Shown: piece after piece, positions 47,146 to 55,769 of the stretch
Layout: each line of letters begins with the position of its first letter
Numbering within the stretch: the first letter of the stretch is position 1
NCBI GenBank assembly: GCA_019058315.1
Contig: JAHPZH010000001.1
Coordinates: 405,536 to 469,535 of the forward strand
Length of the DNA stretch: 64,000 nt
Direction: 5' to 3'
From: Candidatus Helarchaeota archaeon
Lineage (GTDB): Archaea > Asgardarchaeota > Lokiarchaeia > Helarchaeales > RDOG01
Program-made: the position numbers and the translations under genes
The notes under the pieces: model-generated
What the model was told of the DNA's origin: nothing
What the model saw: only the letters and a program-made list of their open reading frames with translations
Database searches by the model: none

Positions 47146-48279
47146 ATGGAACCAGAATTGGAAATTATTGAAATATTAAAGAAAAACCAAATAGATCTCG
47201 CTCTTTCTGTTCCTTGTGCAAAAATAAAAAATTTACTCATTTTAATATCCAAAGAATTTAAGCATATCCCACTAACCAGGGAAGAAGAGGGGGTTGGAAC
47301 TGCTGCTGGTGCTTATTTAGCTGGTCTAAAACCTGTATTATTAATTCAATCTGGAGGAATTGGTAATTCTATAAATGCACTTATGTCATTATCCAAAGCT
47401 TATAGTCTACCCTTACCTATTATAATATCTTGGAGAGGAATACATAAAGAAAAAATTGAAGCACAAAAACCTATGGGTCAACATCTAATTAGAATATTAG
47501 AAGGTTGTGAAATACCTTATCTAAAAGTGGAAACCCCTAAAGATATAGAGAAAATAGATCAAGCAATTAAAGATAGTTTTAAAATTGAAACTCCTTATGC
47601 AATATTATTATCTCCAAGAATTTGGGAATCTAGCAAATTAAAACCTCAGACCATTGAATATCCGAAAAGAACTTCTGCTCTCTCTCTCACTTATAATAAA
47701 ATCTTAAGACCACCGACTTTAACTCGATATGAGGCTATTCAAACTCTCGTGCCTTATCTAAAGGATAAAATTATAATTTCAAATATTGGAATCCCAAGCA
47801 AAGAATTATATCATCTTCTCGAACAACCCTCAAACTTTTATATGCTCGGAAGTCTTGGTATGGCATCATCAATTGGTCTCGGTGTAGCATTAGGAACCTC
47901 GAAAAAAGAAATAATTGTTCTTGATGGTGATGGAAGTCTGTTATATAATCCAAATGCTTTATGTATGATTGGAAATTTAAGTCCCAAAAATCTTACAATA
48001 ATAGCCTTGGATAATGGTACGCATGGTTCAACTGGTGATCAAATTACTGCTGCATATAATCAAGTAGATTTAGAATTACTAGCAAGAAGTTTTGGAATAA
48101 AAAATACTGCAAAAGTCTATATTAAAGATGAAATAACAATTATGATCGAAACATTACAACTAGGTCCTCGATTTATTCATGCCATCCTAAAACCAGGAAG
48201 AATGGATGTAAAAAATATTCCTTTATCACCTGAGACTATTAAAAAAAGATTTATGGACTATTTACGGATGCATGGTTAA
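47146..48279 (+). CDS. comDE: Sulfopyruvate decarboxylase, fused alpha and beta subunits (coenzyme M biosynthesis)
   Basis: The protein has 377 residues. Residues 1-165 are the ComD (alpha, PYR) half: LALSVPCAKIKNLL, REEEGVGTAAGAYLAGLKPV, QSGGIGNSINALMSL. Residues about 190-377 are the ComE (beta, PP) half with the thiamine diphosphate motif VLDGDGSLLYNPNALCMIGN and ALDNGTHGSTGDQ. It decarboxylates sulfopyruvate to sulfoacetaldehyde in coenzyme M synthesis. The fusion matches the Methanosarcina arrangement; in many other methanogens the two are separate. It begins 12 bases after cysteate synthase and ends 3 bases before hdrC. The aspartate-type aminotransferase that makes sulfopyruvate from cysteate is not in the window. 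Confidence 0.93.
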   Translation: MEPELEIIEILKKNQIDLALSVPCAKIKNLLILISKEFKHIPLTREEEGVGTAAGAYLAGLKPVLLIQSGGIGNSINALMSLSKAYSLPLPIIISWRGIHKEKIEAQKPMGQHLIRILEGCEIPYLKVETPKDIEKIDQAIKDSFKIETPYAILLSPRIWESSKLKPQTIEYPKRTSALSLTYNKILRPPTLTRYEAIQTLVPYLKDKIIISNIGIPSKELYHLLEQPSNFYMLGSLGMASSIGLGVALGTSKKEIIVLDGDGSLLYNPNALCMIGNLSPKNLTIIALDNGTHGSTGDQITAAYNQVDLELLARSFGIKNTAKVYIKDEITIMIETLQLGPRFIHAILKPGRMDVKNIPLSPETIKKRFMDYLRMHG

Positions 48280-48282
48280 AAG

Positions 48283-48909
48283 ATGGAAAAAGAAAAAATT
48301 AAAAAAAATGATTTTATTAAAGAAATATTTAAAGACCCTCGAATTCCGGAAGAATTGGGCATAAATAGATGTATACAATGCGGAAATTGTTCAGCTTCAT
48401 GTCCTGCAGCTAGACATTCATCATATAGACCTAGAAAGATTATGCAAGAAATCCTTCTTGGAGCAAGGAATAATTTACTTGAAAATGAAGATATTTGGTT
48501 ATGTTATTCTTGTTTTTCATGTAATCTAAGATGCCCTAGAAATAATAATCCTGGCGTTATAATTCATGTTCTTAGACAATTAGCCTTAAAAGAAGGCCAT
48601 GGTTGGGAAAAAGTCGTTAAATTTAAATTTTATTTAGAAAGTCTACGAGATTCAGGTATAGGATGGTCTACCAAAGCTCAAACTATCGAATATTTTAAAG
48701 AATTAGAAAATGATTGGGTCGAAATCATAAAAAATATGCCTGAAGTTTTAAAAGAATTAAGTATGAATCCAAATAGTCCACGCGAATTGCCAAAAGAAGC
48801 AAGAGATCAAATAAAGAAAATTTTAGAATTAGCAAATATCAATGAGGATATTTCGGAATTTGAGGAGAAAGAAGAGAAAATTCAAAAACAGAAAAATGAA
48901 GAAAAATAG
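48283..48909 (+). CDS. hdrC: CoB-CoM heterodisulfide reductase subunit C
   Basis: The protein has 208 residues. Two [4Fe-4S] ferredoxin motifs sit near the N-terminus: C30-x2-C33-x2-C36-x3-C40 (CIQCGNCSASC) and C74-x2-C77-x2-C80-x3-C84 (CYSCFSCNLRC). A helical part and a charged tail follow. HdrC passes electrons from HdrA to the HdrB active site. The gene starts 3 bases after comDE and 9 bases before hdrB. The C-terminal EEKEEKIQKQKNEEK tail is longer than usual. Confidence 0.93.
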   Translation: MEKEKIKKNDFIKEIFKDPRIPEELGINRCIQCGNCSASCPAARHSSYRPRKIMQEILLGARNNLLENEDIWLCYSCFSCNLRCPRNNNPGVIIHVLRQLALKEGHGWEKVVKFKFYLESLRDSGIGWSTKAQTIEYFKELENDWVEIIKNMPEVLKELSMNPNSPRELPKEARDQIKKILELANINEDISEFEEKEEKIQKQKNEEK

Positions 48910-48918
48910 GTATATAAA

Positions 48919-49857
48919 ATGGAAAAATTAATTCCCGATAAAGGTTACTATTTATTTAAAAGTTGTATGTTAGGATTAGAATATCCGGGGGCAGAAGAAT
49001 CTGTAAGATTCATTTATAAAAAATTAAATCTTGATTTTTTCGATGATCCCAGACAAAGTTGTTGTAGTGGTATGGGTATTAATCTCGATTTAGTATCTCC
49101 TTTAATAACAACTGTTTTAGCGGCGAGAAATTTTACATTGGCAAATCAATCAAATCATCCTTATATGACTACACTATGTTCTACTTGTTATGGAGTACTA
49201 AAAGAATCCTGTGAATGGATAGAAAAAGATATAAAATTAAAGAATAAGGTTGAGGAGATATTACAAAAAGCTAATTTGAATTTTAGAATGGAATATATGA
49301 AGCCTGAGAATGTATTTCACGCAATCGAAATATTTTATAAGTGGCGAGACAAAATTTCAGAACTTGTTAAATTAGATTTTAGTGGTATTAAAATTGCTAC
49401 ACATCATGGCTGTCATTTTTTCAAATTATTTCCTGATCAAGTAAAAGGAGATCCAGAAAATCTAACAATTATGGATGAATTGGTAAAATCTGTTGGTGCT
49501 GATTTAATAGTTTGGTATCCTGAAAAAAATTCATGTTGTGGTTCTGGCTTTCGCCACCGAATTATGAAAACCGAACTTGCTAATAATGCAGGTTTTGATA
49601 AATTAAAATCTGTAAAAAATGCAGGCGCAGAGATCTTGGTTAATATGTGTCCAATGTGCCACTTTCAATTTGATAGATATGAAAAAATCTATGAACAATT
49701 AAAAAATAAGGAATTGGGATTAATTCATTTGAATATTGCACAACTTATAGCTCTTGCATTAGGAGCAGATCCATATAAAATTGTTGGAATCCAAACACAT
49801 TCTATAAAGGTTGAACCTTTATTAAAAAAACTCGATATATTAATTAAGAATAAATGA
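48919..49857 (+). CDS. hdrB: CoB-CoM heterodisulfide reductase subunit B
   Basis: The protein has 312 residues with two cysteine-rich CCG domains: C16, C48-C49, C87-x2-C90 (TLCSTCYG) and C165 (HHGCHFFK), C206-C207 (SCCGSGF), C244-x2-C247 (MCPMCHF). These bind the two noncubane [4Fe-4S] clusters that split the CoM-S-S-CoB disulfide in methanogens. Both cluster sets are complete, so the protein should be catalytic. It sits between hdrC and hdrA in the operon. Hdr-like proteins also act on other disulfides in non-methanogens; the linked CoM genes favour a CoM-containing substrate. Confidence 0.95.
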   Translation: MEKLIPDKGYYLFKSCMLGLEYPGAEESVRFIYKKLNLDFFDDPRQSCCSGMGINLDLVSPLITTVLAARNFTLANQSNHPYMTTLCSTCYGVLKESCEWIEKDIKLKNKVEEILQKANLNFRMEYMKPENVFHAIEIFYKWRDKISELVKLDFSGIKIATHHGCHFFKLFPDQVKGDPENLTIMDELVKSVGADLIVWYPEKNSCCGSGFRHRIMKTELANNAGFDKLKSVKNAGAEILVNMCPMCHFQFDRYEKIYEQLKNKELGLIHLNIAQLIALALGADPYKIVGIQTHSIKVEPLLKKLDILIKNK

Positions 49858-49873
49858 TTAGAAAGTTATTACC

Positions 49874-52222
49874 ATGTTTGAAATTTCCCCTCGTGTTGGT
49901 GTTTTCATTTGTAGATGTGGTCGAAACATAGCTGAAATTATTAATTTAGATGAGGTTATTCAGGAAATTAAGAAAGTTAAAGATGTAGTTTGTGTTGAGA
50001 CCAATACATTTATGTGTTCACTTCCTGGTCAAAGTCTTTTACAGAAAAAAATAATGGAATTAAGTTTAAATAGAATAGTGATTGCTGCTTGTAGTCTAAA
50101 AGTTCATAAAACTATGTTTGAAACCGTTCTAGAAAATGCACGTTTAAATCCTTATTTACTTGAAATCGCAAATATTCGTGAACAAGATTCGTGGGTGCAT
50201 CAAACAAACTCGAAAGAAGCAACTCAAAAAGCTATCTCCTTGATAAAAGGTGCTATTCATAAAGCAAGATATCTACAAAGTTTAGAAAATATACGGCAAC
50301 CAGTAAAGAAAAATGTGTTAGTCGTAGGTGGTGGGATTGCAGGGATATCTGCTTCAATATCATTAGCAAGAAGCGGGTATAATGTCTTTTTAGTAGAAAA
50401 AGATGTTACGATAGGTGGTAATATGGTAAAGTTAGTTAAGACTTACCCAGATGAAGAATGTGCGATGTGTACAATTTCTCCCTTGATGACAGAAATAGCT
50501 CAAAATCCCAATATAACACTCTATACAGGAGCTGAATTAAAAGAATGGACAGGTTCTGTGGGCAATTTTAATGTAATAATTCAACATAATCCAAGATATG
50601 TAGATATAAATAAGTGTCTTGCATGTGGAAATTGTGAAGTAGTTTGTCCAACAACAGTCACAGATGAATGGAATTGTAATTTAGGTACCAGAAAAGCTAT
50701 TTATAGAAGTTTCCCAGAAGCAGTTCCAAATGCATTTGCTATTGATGAAAAAAATTGTTTATTTTTAAAAAGTTCGAGAGAATCTAAAGTTTGTCAAAAA
50801 TGTGTTGATGTTTGTTCTGGTCATGCAATTAATTTTAATGAAAAACCAACGACGACAACTCTTGAAGTGGGATCCATTATTGTAACTACAGGACATAAAG
50901 ATTATGATCCCAGTTTAAAACCAAATTTAGGATATAACCGATACAAAGATGTAATAACTATAATGCAATGTGCTCGATTATTAGATATTAATGGACCTAC
51001 AAAGGGAATATTTAAACGCCCTTCAGATAATCAAATACCTAAAAGAGTAGTTTTTCTTCAATGTGTAGGTTCTCGAGATGAAAAACCATCTGGACATAAA
51101 TATTGTTCCAAAATTTGTTGTATGTCCGCTTTAAAGTATGCGAGTATGATTAAAAAAGGCTATAATACTGATGTTGTAATTAGTTATACCGATATAAGAG
51201 CCACAGGATTTAATGAAAATTATTATAGATATGTTCAGGATTTAGGAGTTCGATTTATAAGAGGTAAAGTTTCGGACGTATATAAAGAGAATGGAAGTTT
51301 GACAGTAAGATTAGAAGACACTTTATCTGGCAAAATGTTGGAATTAGAGACGGATTTGATTGTCTTATCCACAGCATTAGAACCTTCATTAGGCACCGTT
51401 GAAATTGCAAAAAATTTAGGTCTATTAACAACAGAAGACAGTTTTGTTAAAGAAGATCATTTGAAACTACGCCCAATAAATACTAGTATCCAAGGTATTT
51501 TTGCAGCAGGAACTGCTCTGGGACCTAAGGACATAGCAGAATCTGTTTCACAAGCAAGTGGTGCCGCTAGTAAAGTAGAGGAAATCCTAAGAAAAGGTAT
51601 TATTGAAATTCCTCCCGAAATAGCCTTTGTCCACCCTGAAAAATGTACTGGTTGTGGTAGATGTATCGAAATATGTCCCTATCAAGCAATTGAAAAAATA
51701 AATGAAATAATTTATATCAAACCTCTCGTTTGCACTGGTTGTGGTGCATGTGTTCCTGAATGCCCCGAGAACGCTTTAGATCTAACACATTTAACCGAAA
51801 GGCAACTTTTATCTCAAATTGATGGGATTCTATCTGATAATACCATGAAACCAATTATCCTTGCATTTTTAGAAAGTAGCATGGCTTATAGTGCAGCAGA
51901 TAATGCTGGAATAAAAAAAATCCAATATCCTCCTAATATAAGAATAATAGCAGTCCCTTCTACAGCCTATATTAAATTAGAACATATTCTTTATGCATTC
52001 GAAAAAGGAGCGGACGGCATCTTATTAGGCGAAGGTCCTGAAGAAGGACCTGTGGGTAAAGTTATCCCAATTATGGATGAAAGAATTAAAAAATATGCCA
52101 AAAAATTGGAGGAAAAAGGAATAGATCCATTCAAATTATGGTTTAACAAAATATATATAACAGAAGGGGAGAAGCTAGTTGATCTTTTTAAAACCTTTAC
52201 AGATTCATTGGATGAGGATTAA
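49874..52222 (+). CDS. hdrA: CoB-CoM heterodisulfide reductase subunit A with fused, cysteine-free MvhD-like domain
   Basis: The protein has 782 residues; HdrA is normally about 650. An N-terminal domain (1-140) with cysteine pairs leads to FAD motif GGGIAG at 152-157, CAMCTISPLM at 196-205, an inserted ferredoxin domain (C248, C251, C254, C258 and C295, C307, C310, C314), the second FAD part to about 570, and two C-terminal [4Fe-4S] sites (C591-C601, C620-C630). HdrA bifurcates electrons at its flavin. Residues about 658-770 match MvhD/FlpD (YPPNIRIIAV, AFEKGADGILL) but contain no cysteine; the C-x2-C, CSG and C-x4-C ligands are replaced by S, E, P and G. The electron input through the 2Fe-2S cluster is therefore lost. 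It ends the five-gene operon. Confidence 0.93.
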   Translation: MFEISPRVGVFICRCGRNIAEIINLDEVIQEIKKVKDVVCVETNTFMCSLPGQSLLQKKIMELSLNRIVIAACSLKVHKTMFETVLENARLNPYLLEIANIREQDSWVHQTNSKEATQKAISLIKGAIHKARYLQSLENIRQPVKKNVLVVGGGIAGISASISLARSGYNVFLVEKDVTIGGNMVKLVKTYPDEECAMCTISPLMTEIAQNPNITLYTGAELKEWTGSVGNFNVIIQHNPRYVDINKCLACGNCEVVCPTTVTDEWNCNLGTRKAIYRSFPEAVPNAFAIDEKNCLFLKSSRESKVCQKCVDVCSGHAINFNEKPTTTTLEVGSIIVTTGHKDYDPSLKPNLGYNRYKDVITIMQCARLLDINGPTKGIFKRPSDNQIPKRVVFLQCVGSRDEKPSGHKYCSKICCMSALKYASMIKKGYNTDVVISYTDIRATGFNENYYRYVQDLGVRFIRGKVSDVYKENGSLTVRLEDTLSGKMLELETDLIVLSTALEPSLGTVEIAKNLGLLTTEDSFVKEDHLKLRPINTSIQGIFAAGTALGPKDIAESVSQASGAASKVEEILRKGIIEIPPEIAFVHPEKCTGCGRCIEICPYQAIEKINEIIYIKPLVCTGCGACVPECPENALDLTHLTERQLLSQIDGILSDNTMKPIILAFLESSMAYSAADNAGIKKIQYPPNIRIIAVPSTAYIKLEHILYAFEKGADGILLGEGPEEGPVGKVIPIMDERIKKYAKKLEEKGIDPFKLWFNKIYITEGEKLVDLFKTFTDSLDED

Positions 52223-52311
52223 ATAATTTTTTAAACTAATTTTTAAACCATAAAAACTTAAGAAGATTGTATTCTAATTATTACCAAATTTTTATTAAAA
52301 TGTGATAAAAG

Positions 52312-53247
52312 ATGGTAAGACCTTTAAAATATCTCTTAATTAAAGAATACGAAGAAACTAAGCCTGAAGAGTTGCCAAACCTTCCACTTGAAGCTATTGA
52401 AGGAATTGTTGAAGAGGATATGATAGGATTTAAAGAAATGGATATTAATAACCTTACTGAGCTTTCCGAAGCAAAATTTTCAAAATTAAAGGGAAAAGAA
52501 CTTAGTGATTATAAGGTTAATAAGGGAATTTCTTATGCGATAGATATAATGATTCAATCAAACGAACCCGGTGTTCATGAAGAAATTATGCCCCTAGATG
52601 AGTTACTAATTAGAGAATACGAACCCACTCCACCGAAAGATTTAGCTGATTTACCTACAGTTGCTATTGAAGGCGTAGCTCCGAGAGGTGAGAAATTATT
52701 AAAAGAAATTGGTATAAAAACAGTCAAAGAATTTGCAGATTCAGATATAAAAAAGATAAAAACATCAAAGCTCTATGATTGGGAAGCAGAGAAATATTTA
52801 GAATATGCAAGATGGATAATAAATTATGCTGATGAGAAAATTAAGAAGCCAGATACGGAAAATATTGAATTTAAAACTAAAGGAGATAATTTGATCCTTA
52901 CATTCGATAAAACAAAAGAATTCGGTCCATCAGCCACGGGTAAAACGATTATTGTTGCCCATTCTCATGGAGGTCAACGAATTAAGGGGACTGATCTGAG
53001 TTTCGGAATGTATGCATATAAATATCCAACGAAAAAGGCAATAAAACAAAAAAAAGTTAAAGAAATGCAAAATATAGCTATAAAAGTTGCTGGTAATATT
53101 GTAACACTAACAGTTAACATGAAAGAAGATTATGGTTCTTCAGCCTCAGGCAAAAGTTCGATAGTCGCATCATCCAGAGGAAATAAGCTAATTGAAGATA
53201 CTGGGGTGTATGTAGGTTTAAATGTTTACAGGCAAGAAAAGAAATAA
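52312..53247 (+). CDS. Protein with duplicated helical and duplicated beta (GPSxSGKT-type) modules
   Basis: The protein has 311 residues and two internal duplications. Residues 4-80 and 96-170 are related helical units (LLIKEYEETKPEELPNLPLE against LLIREYEPTPPKDLADLPTV) of helix-hairpin-helix-like appearance. Residues about 188-242 and 256-308 are related beta units: LILTFDKTKEFGPSATGKTI, then IVAHSHGG, and VTLTVNMKEDYGSSASGKSS, then IVASSRGN. The SGKT/SGKS stretch mimics a P-loop but repeats in a beta-strand context and lacks the rest of a nucleotide-binding fold. It lies between hdrA and the DUF39 gene, each with a gap, so a link to CoM metabolism is only positional. A T-rich terminator follows. 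Confidence 0.62.
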   Translation: MVRPLKYLLIKEYEETKPEELPNLPLEAIEGIVEEDMIGFKEMDINNLTELSEAKFSKLKGKELSDYKVNKGISYAIDIMIQSNEPGVHEEIMPLDELLIREYEPTPPKDLADLPTVAIEGVAPRGEKLLKEIGIKTVKEFADSDIKKIKTSKLYDWEAEKYLEYARWIINYADEKIKKPDTENIEFKTKGDNLILTFDKTKEFGPSATGKTIIVAHSHGGQRIKGTDLSFGMYAYKYPTKKAIKQKKVKEMQNIAIKVAGNIVTLTVNMKEDYGSSASGKSSIVASSRGNKLIEDTGVYVGLNVYRQEKK

Positions 53248-53278
53248 ATAAAACAGGGAATAACTTTACTATATGAAA

Positions 53279-53311
53279 TTTTTTTCTCTTTTTTTAGAGT
53301 TTTTTATTTTT
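53279..53311 (+). terminator. T-rich terminator region
   Basis: Several T tracts (7, 7, 6 and 5 T) follow within 33 bases, starting about 30 bases after the stop of the duplicated-module gene. This is a typical archaeal termination region. Confidence 0.5.
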
Positions 53312-53474
53312 AATAGAAAATTAAGTTGTTATAGTCATTTTTTAAATTCTTTAACAAGATTTACATTATAAAAAAAAAGAGATAACATTATTATATTTTT
53401 ATAATATTCAGATTTGGAATTAATCTCGTTGGTATAAAATCTTTAAAACCTGTTTAATAGAAGAGTAGTTAATA

Positions 53475-54743
53475 ATGAAGGAACGAAGTGTTGAAGAAAT
53501 TCAAGAAAAAATAAATGAGGGGAAAGCTAATATATTTACTGCACAAGAATTGTGCGATTTAATTAATAAAGGGGAGAAAATCGATTTTGAGGATATAGAT
53601 GTCATAACTACTGCAACGAAAGGTCTAATGAGTGGGACTACTGCAATTGTTTCATTCAGAGTCTCAGAACCTAAGAAATTCCAAAAAGCAAAGAAAATGA
53701 CTCTTAATGGAATTCCTGCTTATGTAGGTCCATGTCCTAATGAATATCTAGGGGTTGTAGATGCTATAATTTTTGGTACAGAGCATAGTTTAGAAAATCC
53801 CAACTATGGTGGGGGTCACCTATTTCGCGATCTTATTGAAAACAAAGAAATAGATGTTATAGTAGAGACAATTGAAAATATGGAAATAAAAAGTAAAGTA
53901 AAGCTTCAAGATATGGGCTATGCTAAAATGCTTGCAATAAGAAATGCATTTAAAAATTATTTAGCATTTGTGAACCCGACTCATAATCCAGTAAAAACTA
54001 TTTTTTCAGCTACTGATTTTAAAGGTCCTCTTTATGAGGCAACTTTTTGCGGTTGTGGGGCATTAAATCCCATTCAAAATGATCCTGAAATGGAAGTATT
54101 TGGAATAGGAACACCCATTTTAATGAATGGTGCCAAAGGATATATCATAGGGGAAGGTACTAGAAGTACTAAAGAAAAACCGAATTTAACAGCAATTGCC
54201 GATATAAAAAACATGAAACCCGAATATGCTGGAGGATTCATGACTTCTGCAGGTCCAGAAGTAATTAATACATGGGCAGTCCCCATACCTATTTTAAATG
54301 AGAAAATTTTAAATAATGTAAAGAAATTAGACAAAGATATTCATTTAACAATAGTGGATGTAGTTGGTAGAGGTCCTCTCGGAGAAACCACATATGGAGA
54401 AGTTTGGAAAAAGGGATATTCAATAGATTTTAAAGAAAATGGCTGTAAAAATTGTCCTAATTTAGAAACATGTAAAATTGATGAAATTTGCCCCACTAAT
54501 GCATTCGTTAAAGATAAAGGAATCGATAAATCTCTTTGTTTTAATTGTGGAACGTGTTTGATTCATTGTGTCCAAGACGCCTTCGAAGGAAATATGAGCA
54601 CAATTAAGCTTGGTAATAAAGAAATTCCAATAGTGTGCCGCCAATCTGATAGAATGGGTGCAATTAAATTAGCTGATGAACTAAAAAACCTTATTTTAAA
54701 AGATAAATTTCCGTTAGTCAAACCTACTGATAAAATTTATTAA
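53475..54743 (+). CDS. DUF39 protein with two C-terminal ferredoxin motifs (methanogenesis marker 16 / aspartate semialdehyde sulfurtransferase type)
   Basis: The protein has 422 residues. The DUF39 part (about 5-340) has TTATKGLMSGTTAIVSFRVS, AYVGPCPNEYLG (C87), ATFCGCGALNP and GGGHLFRDLIE. The C-terminus carries cysteine sets (CKNCPNLETCKIDEIC and CFNCGTCLIHC) for two [4Fe-4S] clusters. This architecture is methanogenesis marker protein 16. The family inserts sulfur into aspartate semialdehyde to make homocysteine in methanogens (the MA1821 type). It starts 228 bases after the previous gene with its own T-rich leader. It adds another methanogen-type sulfur enzyme near the CoM cluster. Homocysteine synthesis is the best-supported role. 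Confidence 0.88.
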   Translation: MKERSVEEIQEKINEGKANIFTAQELCDLINKGEKIDFEDIDVITTATKGLMSGTTAIVSFRVSEPKKFQKAKKMTLNGIPAYVGPCPNEYLGVVDAIIFGTEHSLENPNYGGGHLFRDLIENKEIDVIVETIENMEIKSKVKLQDMGYAKMLAIRNAFKNYLAFVNPTHNPVKTIFSATDFKGPLYEATFCGCGALNPIQNDPEMEVFGIGTPILMNGAKGYIIGEGTRSTKEKPNLTAIADIKNMKPEYAGGFMTSAGPEVINTWAVPIPILNEKILNNVKKLDKDIHLTIVDVVGRGPLGETTYGEVWKKGYSIDFKENGCKNCPNLETCKIDEICPTNAFVKDKGIDKSLCFNCGTCLIHCVQDAFEGNMSTIKLGNKEIPIVCRQSDRMGAIKLADELKNLILKDKFPLVKPTDKIY

Positions 54744-54833
54744 ATATGCTTAATTACTCCTAAATATAAACGTTAAGGACTTAAGTGAAGAAAATAGCTC
54801 TAATTATAATAAATTTTATGGAGAAATACAAAT

Positions 54834-55256
54834 TTGCTAACAAATGAAGAATTAAAAAAATATATAAAAAAAATTTCTGATTATATGAAAAATGCTGATG
54901 CCCAACAATCCCAAACTTGTGGTTATTTAAGAGATCTTTCGAATGTTTTTCATTCAATTTCATTTCTTAAACAAAATGGTAATTATGGCATGATGGATTC
55001 AGCAATTTTCCAATTTCAATCAACACTTTCACAAGTACCTCAAGACCTAAAATCTGAAGTTAGCCAAAAACTAAGGGAACTAACCTTAAATTTTTCTCGG
55101 CAATTAGATACAATCGTTGAAAACATTACAGACCTGGAAAATGGAAGCATTGATATTTTTAAAGCTATTGCTAACTTATTCCTATGTGTTGAAAACTTAT
55201 TTAGATTAAAAGATTCAATTGGATCCTATCCAAGACCTGCACCCTTTCCTATGTAA
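54834..55256 (+). CDS. Helical protein of unknown function, tandem paralog 1
   Basis: The protein has 140 residues, starts with TTG and is all-helical by pattern, with regular heptad-like leucines. Motifs shared with the next gene are TNEELK, ISDYMK, NGNYGM, QKLREL-x-LNFSR and the fixed ending RPAPFPM. The two align without gaps over the whole length. The proline-rich end may be a short docking peptide. No known family was recognised. Gap to the second copy is 60 bases. Confidence 0.6.
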   Translation: MLTNEELKKYIKKISDYMKNADAQQSQTCGYLRDLSNVFHSISFLKQNGNYGMMDSAIFQFQSTLSQVPQDLKSEVSQKLRELTLNFSRQLDTIVENITDLENGSIDIFKAIANLFLCVENLFRLKDSIGSYPRPAPFPM

Positions 55257-55316
55257 TTCGTTATTATAATAAGAAGGATAGTTAGAATAATATAAGAAAC
55301 AAAGAGGATTTTTAAT

Positions 55317-55739
55317 TTGCTGACAAATGAAGAATTGAAAGAAAATATGCTAAAAATAGCAGATTATATGAAAAAACCTGATGCACAAAATTCCCAAATA
55401 AGTGTGTATTTAAAAAATCTCTCAAATACTTTTTATGCGTTATTAATTGTTAAAGATAACGGAAATTATGCTATGTTACAAGCTGTGATTATTCAATTTC
55501 AAATGACACTTCAACAAATGCCTCAAGATATAAAATCAGATATTAAACAAAAACTCAGAGAATTATTTCTAAATTTTTCTCGAGAATTAAGTATTATTGC
55601 TGAAAATTTAGCACAGTTAGATAGCGGAAATATGGAAATTTATAAAGCTACTTCTAATTTATATCTTTATGTTAATAAATTGTTTAAATTAAAAGAATTA
55701 ACTGTTTCCTATCAAAGACCTGCACCTTTTCCTATGTAA
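55317..55739 (+). CDS. Helical protein of unknown function, tandem paralog 2
   Basis: The protein has 140 residues, starts with TTG and is the tandem duplicate of the preceding gene with no gaps, roughly half the residues identical by eye. It lacks the CGYLRD and LCVENL cysteines of copy 1 (here VYLKNL and LYVNKL). It keeps the RPAPFPM ending, which points to a functional C-terminal peptide. A SAM methyltransferase gene starts 30 bases later, so the three may be cotranscribed. Confidence 0.6.
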   Translation: MLTNEELKENMLKIADYMKKPDAQNSQISVYLKNLSNTFYALLIVKDNGNYAMLQAVIIQFQMTLQQMPQDIKSDIKQKLRELFLNFSRELSIIAENLAQLDSGNMEIYKATSNLYLYVNKLFKLKELTVSYQRPAPFPM

Positions 55740-55769
55740 TTCCTTTTTTCTAATTAGAGAGCGTTCAAA

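Noticed and set aside
52930..53175. Two SGKT/SGKS motifs that look like Walker A P-loops
   Set aside because: They are parts of an internal beta repeat with no Walker B, no helix following and no nucleotide-binding fold around them.
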